Shown one piece after another: positions 34,917-38,863 of a stretch of DNA of 38,863 bases. Location of the stretch: contig JAUQWQ010000065.1 in NCBI GenBank assembly GCA_030835085.1, positions 1 through 38,863 of the forward strand, read 5' to 3'. The notes beneath the pieces were generated by a model that had not been told where the DNA came from, made no database searches, and was given only the letters and a program-made list of their open reading frames with translations. The position numbers and the translations under genes were made by a program. Origin of the DNA: Ignavibacteria bacterium (GTDB lineage Bacteria > Bacteroidota > Ignavibacteria > Tepidaquicellales > OLB5). The first letter of the stretch is position 1. The number at the start of each line of letters is the position of its first letter.

Positions 34917-37900
34917 TTATGCTAATATTGACTGGATCCTGTTTAACAGTTCCTTCGGGGGTTTTTCGCCGTATTCTTCTTCATAATTCTTTAATAATTG
35001 TGAATTTTTCTTTTTTGCCATAGTTTCATTCCCAATGGCTTTATAAGCATATATTAGGTAATAAAATGCTTCTTCGTGAAGTTTATCAATTAGTAACAGC
35101 TTTTCTGAATAATTTATTAACTCTTCATATTTGTTTCTCTTTTTAAGGATTGCAAGCAGAATTTCCACGGTTTCTGTATATTTATGTGATAAAACTGAAC
35201 GCATTTCCTCTATCCACTCATCATAATACCCGGGCAGGAACTCTCCCCGGTATAACTCAATTGCTTTTTTTGCAAAACTTACTTTTTCATCATTATCAGT
35301 TTCCGGAGAGGTTACCCTGGCTGCAAGTTTATTGAACTCCAGTACATCTATGTTATACTTAAATTCAGGATCCATTTGCAGGATCTTATCTTCGTATACT
35401 ATGAAGGATGGAGATACTTCTGTTTTCGTGTTTTCTTTTTTTCCTGCTTTTTTCCCGGAACCGACTAAGGGAGAATTTGTTTTTATTACATTCCTTATGT
35501 TTGTAATAGCCTGGTGGAATATATTATCTGCGCTATCTGCGGATAGCTCGCTGAAAAAAATACCCAGAACTTTATCTTTTTGTATTCTCAGTCCCTGGTT
35601 TACCAGCAGATAAATCAGCAAAAGTTTGCTTTTTTTTCTGATCCAAAGGTCTTCAGTAACGCTATTGCCTCTCACTAAAATTTCAGTTCCGCCGAATGTT
35701 GTAAGTGTAATGTCATCCAAAACCGCAAATTCCCGGCTAAGTCTCATTTGGGATTTTGGTGATAACCACGGTAGTTCATTTCTTTCTGCAACAAGATTTT
35801 TTAAGTGATGAACAAAATCTGTCATTATCTTTTCATTTACAGCCATATCAAACAAGTATCTGAAATTAATAAAATGCTGAATCAAAAAAGAATAGTAATG
35901 ATTTCTATTTGCTGTTTCAAAGCTGTTTTTTAGAAAACTTAACGAAGTCTGAAGTTCACCTTTTCTGAAATAATGATCTGCCAGCTGGAATTGTACCTGT
36001 GAAATATCGTAAACAGACCGGGATTCTTCGTATTGTTTTAAAGTGTTGAGTAAGGTCTTTTCAGTTTTTGAGCCTGTGCCGGTATTTTTATCTATTAATG
36101 CTTTGTGATAATCAAGTTCCAGTTTAAGATATTCATCTTTAGGGTCCCTGTGTTTTTCAGCAATTTCAAGGTGCTCTTTGGATTTAGAATATTCTCCCAT
36201 TAACATGTGAGCTTCTGATAATATTAAATGATAAGTTAATGTGAATGAAACTATGTTATTCTTTTTATCCAGATTATTAAGGACACCCAATCCTTCAACA
36301 GCTCCTTCGTAATCACCGGCTTCAAATCTCAATAACGCATTTAATCTGATAAGGTCACGTTCCAGGTGGACCAGGTTATAACGTTTATATAATTGTTCTG
36401 ATTCATCATAGTATTCCTTTGCCTTTTTATAATCACCTGACCATGAGTGCAGAATTACAATGTCACTCAGCGTCTGGAACCTGCGGTATATGTTGTTTTC
36501 CCTGGCAAGGTTGCTTTCAAAGTAGTGCAGTGATTTCACAAATTCACCTTTATTAAGATGGATCCTGCCGTTGAGATTATAAATATTCGGGATGAATTTA
36601 TCAGTTTCATATTTACTGCTTATTTCCTCAGCTTCTTTCATGAGCAGTAATATTTCATCATAGTACTTTGAGCCAAGCCTGTAATAGCTCATTGCAAGAG
36701 AGATAATAATTTTTATTCTCAGCTCCGGTTCTGCATCAAGCTTATACAGCTCTTTAGATATATTCAATGCTTCATCAGGTTTGCCTGTAAGGCGGTATAT
36801 AACCGCCAATTCTGAATTAGCATTAATATATAGTGCAGTATTTACCGGCGAGTGTTTGATTATTTCATTGAAAATACCCGCAGCCTCTCCGGTATCATCT
36901 TTAAAAAAACTAAACAGCTTTCCTTTTATAAAAAGCAGGTCGTAATTACTGCTTAATGTTTCAGCCGGGAACTGGGCTATCCATCTTTTGAGTGATTCAA
37001 GCCTGGCGGCGCGCAGAAGATCATCAAAGTTACTGATAATAAGCTCTGCAGCCTTTGCGTAGCTGCCTGCTTCGAGGCTGAATTCAATTGCCTGAATATA
37101 GTCACCTTTGGTACTGTAATATTCATAGATATTTTCAGCAAGAGCTTTTACTTCACTCTCGCTTTTTGTTTCTCTCAGCTTCTTTTGCAGGAACTGCCTG
37201 AATAAATTGTGGTAACTGTAGGATGTTTCTGTTAAACCTGTTTCTGTGATATGCTGTGAAGATTCAACAAATAGGTTTTTCCTTACAAGCTCATCCAGTG
37301 TTTCTTTACAGCCGCTTAGACCAAGCACACTTTCGCAGATATCTGTTGTGAAGTTATCCAGCATTGAAGTTGTAAGGAGGAATTCCTTTGTATTTTCTTC
37401 AAGCTGGGCGAAAATATCCTCTGCAAAGTACCCGAAGATATCCTCATCGATCTGTTTGTTGCCGCCTGCGGCTTTTGCGAAATCAATACCGTATGCCTGC
37501 AGTACAAGGTGCAGACCTGTTATCCACCCTTCGATCTTTGCAAGCAGTTTATTCACGTCTTCCTTTTTACAGGAAATGGAATAAATATCTTTCAATAAAG
37601 ATTCAGTTTCATCCGCGGTGAAGTTAAGCTCATCGCTTTGAATTTTGGCAAGTCTCCTTTTGGCGGTAAGTTTTGCCATATTGAACCCGGGAGTGCTGCG
37701 CGTTGTAAAAATGATGTGAAGATTATCAGGAAAGTTATCGTTAAGCGCGTTGAAGATATCGTTAGTCCACCCGCTGCCCTCTATATTATGCAGGTCATCT
37801 ATCACCAGAGTAATATCTTCAGTAAAATCAGTTACAAATTCATTTACAAATGAACCTATTACAGTATTTATGGATGTGACTGCTTCCCTTGTAAACATAT

Positions 37901-38222
37901 CATTTACGGTAAGAGAATTGATAAGCTCCAGTGTGTTTTCGCCAAATGAACCATTGAGTTCCCTGAGACTGTGGATCAGGTAGCTTAACAATACTGAAGG
38001 ATTATCAATATCAGGACTTAAGTACAGCCATGCATACTTCTTTCCCGAGCTGTTCAGGTAATCCAGAACCGAAGTAGTTTTACCGTACCCGGCAGGTCCT
38101 ATCACCAAAATTATGTTTTTAGAGGCATTTTCTTCAAACTTTTTGTAAAGTCTCTGCCTGGAAACAATGTTTTCAGTGATCTTCTTTGGAATTATCCTCG
38201 TTTTTACAATGATTTGGCTCAT
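34917..38222 (-). CDS. Large STAND ATPase transcriptional regulator with C-terminal SARP (wHTH-BTAD) module
   Basis: The 1101-residue protein starts with a MalT-like NTPase domain: Walker A GPAGYGKTT (42-50), Walker B TLVIDDLHN (138-146) and the sensor FTTRSTP. The long middle (about 330-830) is made of TPR-type helical repeats that would receive a signal. The end has a winged-helix region (about 831-950, ITLTTFGGTEILV...SKLLLIYLLVNQG) and a bacterial transcriptional activator domain (about 955-1101, ELYRGEFLPGYYDEWIEE). SARP regulators of Streptomyces have this pair at the N-terminus; here it is C-terminal, replacing the LuxR domain of MalT. It is flanked on both sides by genes with SARP-type repeats. 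The inducing signal is unknown. Confidence 0.9.
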   Translation of the reverse strand: MSQIIVKTRIIPKKITENIVSRQRLYKKFEENASKNIILVIGPAGYGKTTSVLDYLNSSGKKYAWLYLSPDIDNPSVLLSYLIHSLRELNGSFGENTLELINSLTVNDMFTREAVTSINTVIGSFVNEFVTDFTEDITLVIDDLHNIEGSGWTNDIFNALNDNFPDNLHIIFTTRSTPGFNMAKLTAKRRLAKIQSDELNFTADETESLLKDIYSISCKKEDVNKLLAKIEGWITGLHLVLQAYGIDFAKAAGGNKQIDEDIFGYFAEDIFAQLEENTKEFLLTTSMLDNFTTDICESVLGLSGCKETLDELVRKNLFVESSQHITETGLTETSYSYHNLFRQFLQKKLRETKSESEVKALAENIYEYYSTKGDYIQAIEFSLEAGSYAKAAELIISNFDDLLRAARLESLKRWIAQFPAETLSSNYDLLFIKGKLFSFFKDDTGEAAGIFNEIIKHSPVNTALYINANSELAVIYRLTGKPDEALNISKELYKLDAEPELRIKIIISLAMSYYRLGSKYYDEILLLMKEAEEISSKYETDKFIPNIYNLNGRIHLNKGEFVKSLHYFESNLARENNIYRRFQTLSDIVILHSWSGDYKKAKEYYDESEQLYKRYNLVHLERDLIRLNALLRFEAGDYEGAVEGLGVLNNLDKKNNIVSFTLTYHLILSEAHMLMGEYSKSKEHLEIAEKHRDPKDEYLKLELDYHKALIDKNTGTGSKTEKTLLNTLKQYEESRSVYDISQVQFQLADHYFRKGELQTSLSFLKNSFETANRNHYYSFLIQHFINFRYLFDMAVNEKIMTDFVHHLKNLVAERNELPWLSPKSQMRLSREFAVLDDITLTTFGGTEILVRGNSVTEDLWIRKKSKLLLIYLLVNQGLRIQKDKVLGIFFSELSADSADNIFHQAITNIRNVIKTNSPLVGSGKKAGKKENTKTEVSPSFIVYEDKILQMDPEFKYNIDVLEFNKLAARVTSPETDNDEKVSFAKKAIELYRGEFLPGYYDEWIEEMRSVLSHKYTETVEILLAILKKRNKYEELINYSEKLLLIDKLHEEAFYYLIYAYKAIGNETMAKKKNSQLLKNYEEEYGEKPPKELLNRIQSILA

Positions 38223-38290
38223 CCCCGCAATTTAAGTGTGATTTATCAAACATTCAGTGCTTTTTCCAGTCATTTACCAGCCTATGCTAT

Positions 38291-38343
38291 GTCACCCCGT
38301 GCCGGACCCCGGGATCATTAGAGAATTGAACAGAGATCCCTGC
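38291..38343. repeat. Degenerate GC-rich palindromic repeat
   Basis: An imperfect GC-rich palindrome (GTCACCCCG ... CCCGGGATC) is followed by a second short arm, GGGATC (38311-38316) against GATCCC (38335-38340). The composition differs sharply from its AT-rich surroundings. It resembles a decayed copy of the interspersed palindromic repeats common in bacterial intergenic DNA. It lies 69-121 bp upstream of the STAND-SARP start codon. Confidence 0.4.
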
Positions 38344-38397
38344 CTTTAAAGAAATAACATACAGCATTTTAAATCATATAAACACAATAACTTAGAG

Positions 38398-38444
38398 CTG
38401 TAAGGAAGCTGTAAGGTTTACCCTAAGGTTCAGAAATATCTTTG
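38398..38444 (+). promoter_or_regulatory. Candidate SARP operator and promoter of the small-ORF pair
   Basis: Plus strand: CTGTAAG (38398-38404), 4 nt, CTGTAAG (38409-38415), 5 nt, CCCTAAG (38421-38427), 9 nt, TATCTTTG (38437-38444). Spacing is identical to that at 34801-34847. A minus-strand CTCTAAG (38391-38397) abuts it and could serve the divergent regulator gene. Confidence 0.8.
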
Positions 38445-38503
38445 TAGTAAGAAGTAGATAACTAAACAAAGAAAACAGAAAAACAAACAGGGGAAATAAG
38501 AAA

Positions 38504-38680
38504 ATGAAAAACACAGAAAACAAAAACACCAGAATAACCGCAAAGAACTTTAAGATAACAAAAATACAGTTCAGCTGGGAATTTAAAGGAAACGGCGATT
38601 TTTCACAGGAGCATAAAGAAATAGATTACAGAAGGTTTATCGAAAGAAATTACGTAAGCAAATCAAACCAGGATCTTTAA
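38504..38680 (+). CDS. Small charged protein, 58 residues, unknown
   Basis: The frame starts MKNTENKNTRITAKNFKITK and ends SKSNQDL. It is hydrophilic and lysine/asparagine-rich, with no signal peptide or membrane helix, and a central ITKIQFSWEFKGNGDF that could be a short beta hairpin. I do not recognise a family. The start is supported by AGGGG about 11 nt upstream and by a promoter 59 nt upstream that shares its repeats and -7 box with the outer-membrane protein gene. It is followed 38 nt later by a second small ORF. Confidence 0.65.
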   Translation: MKNTENKNTRITAKNFKITKIQFSWEFKGNGDFSQEHKEIDYRRFIERNYVSKSNQDL

Positions 38681-38718
38681 AAAAAAGTAAATAAAAAAAA
38701 TAAAAAGGGAATACTAAA

Positions 38719-38850
38719 ATGAAAGCAATAAATTTTATAATAACAATGGTTCAGGGTTTTTTAGTAGCGGCTTACATATTATTCTACAATGTACAGTATT
38801 ACTGGTCGCTTAAATCAACAGTGCAAAATATAATAAGTTTGATATTCTAA
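38719..38850 (+). CDS. Small single-TM protein, 43 residues, unknown
   Basis: The frame begins MKAINFIITMVQGFLVAAYI and has one hydrophobic helix (about 5-26) followed by a tyrosine-rich junction (YNVQYYWS) and a short amphipathic tail ending in ISLIF. A GGGA motif lies 8 nt before the ATG. It probably shares the SARP-type promoter with the preceding ORF. It could be a membrane partner of that protein, a small regulator of a larger complex, or a toxin-like peptide; the sequence does not decide. Confidence 0.6.
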   Translation: MKAINFIITMVQGFLVAAYILFYNVQYYWSLKSTVQNIISLIF

Positions 38851-38863
38851 ACAAAGAATATAA

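Noticed and set aside
1-38863. Mobile elements, prophage genes, CRISPR array
   Set aside because: No transposase, integrase, phage structural gene, long terminal inverted repeats or regularly spaced repeat array was found; the tRNA-Thr gene has no integrase beside it.

Overview
This 38.9 kb stretch looks like a chromosomal segment of a low-GC member of the Ignavibacteria / Bacteroidota-Chlorobiota lineage. The evidence is a secreted protein ending in a type IX secretion sorting domain with the YQNYPNPFNP signature (32518-33810), several Bacteroidota-type TAnnTTTG -7 boxes upstream of genes, weak or absent Shine-Dalgarno sequences at many starts, and protein families typical of that group (HD-PycTM, PdeM, barrel-fused kinase-like protein). 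The region is gene-dense. I see no phage, transposase or CRISPR array.

Layout. 1-6236 (minus): mfd (cut by the window edge), rsmA and a membrane-anchored penicillin-acylase family hydrolase. 6330-10648 (plus): a secreted thioredoxin-like protein, a two-TM protein, purS, purQ, a 30-residue membrane mini-protein, tatA and gatA. 10650-15559: a small unknown gene, an FMN reductase, a pentameric ligand-gated ion channel homologue followed 9 nt later by a Tat-exported flavin amine oxidase, a metalloprotease-like lipoprotein and an arsenate reductase-type phosphatase. 15569-19053 (minus): a five-PAS sensor kinase and a TonB-like protein, separated by a clear terminator. 19203-24886: a lipoprotein beta-propeller, a fusion of a FAM20/HipA-like kinase fold to an Omp85-type barrel, a PAP2 phosphatase (minus) and a membrane class III nucleotide cyclase. 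24890-31402: ppk1 and an overlapping sixA-like gene (minus), a TrkA-N potassium channel (plus), an HD-PycTM protein and a GT-C-like membrane enzyme (minus). 31641-34747: a degenerate PdeM-like gene, tRNA-Thr(CGT), a T9SS cargo and an outer-membrane protein. 34917-38850: a 1101-residue STAND ATPase with a C-terminal SARP module, then two small ORFs on the other strand.

Strongest observations. (1) The genes on either side of the STAND-SARP regulator have almost identical promoters: two perfect CTGTAAG heptamers 11 bp apart, a third degenerate CNNTAAG, and the same TATCTTTG -7 box exactly 21 bp after the second heptamer. This is the architecture expected of SARP operators and predicts a local regulon: one outer-membrane protein plus two small proteins. 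(2) A channel homologue related to the amine-gated ELIC/GLIC group is paired with a periplasmic amine oxidase, suggesting an amine-sensing and amine-clearing module. (3) A kinase-like domain is carried on an outer-membrane barrel. (4) An HD domain is fused to a Pycsar-type membrane effector about 3.7 kb from a class III cyclase whose base-selecting residues look non-standard. (5) A PdeM homologue has lost catalytic histidines and has no ordinary start codon.

All functional statements come from reading motifs by eye; no database searches were run.
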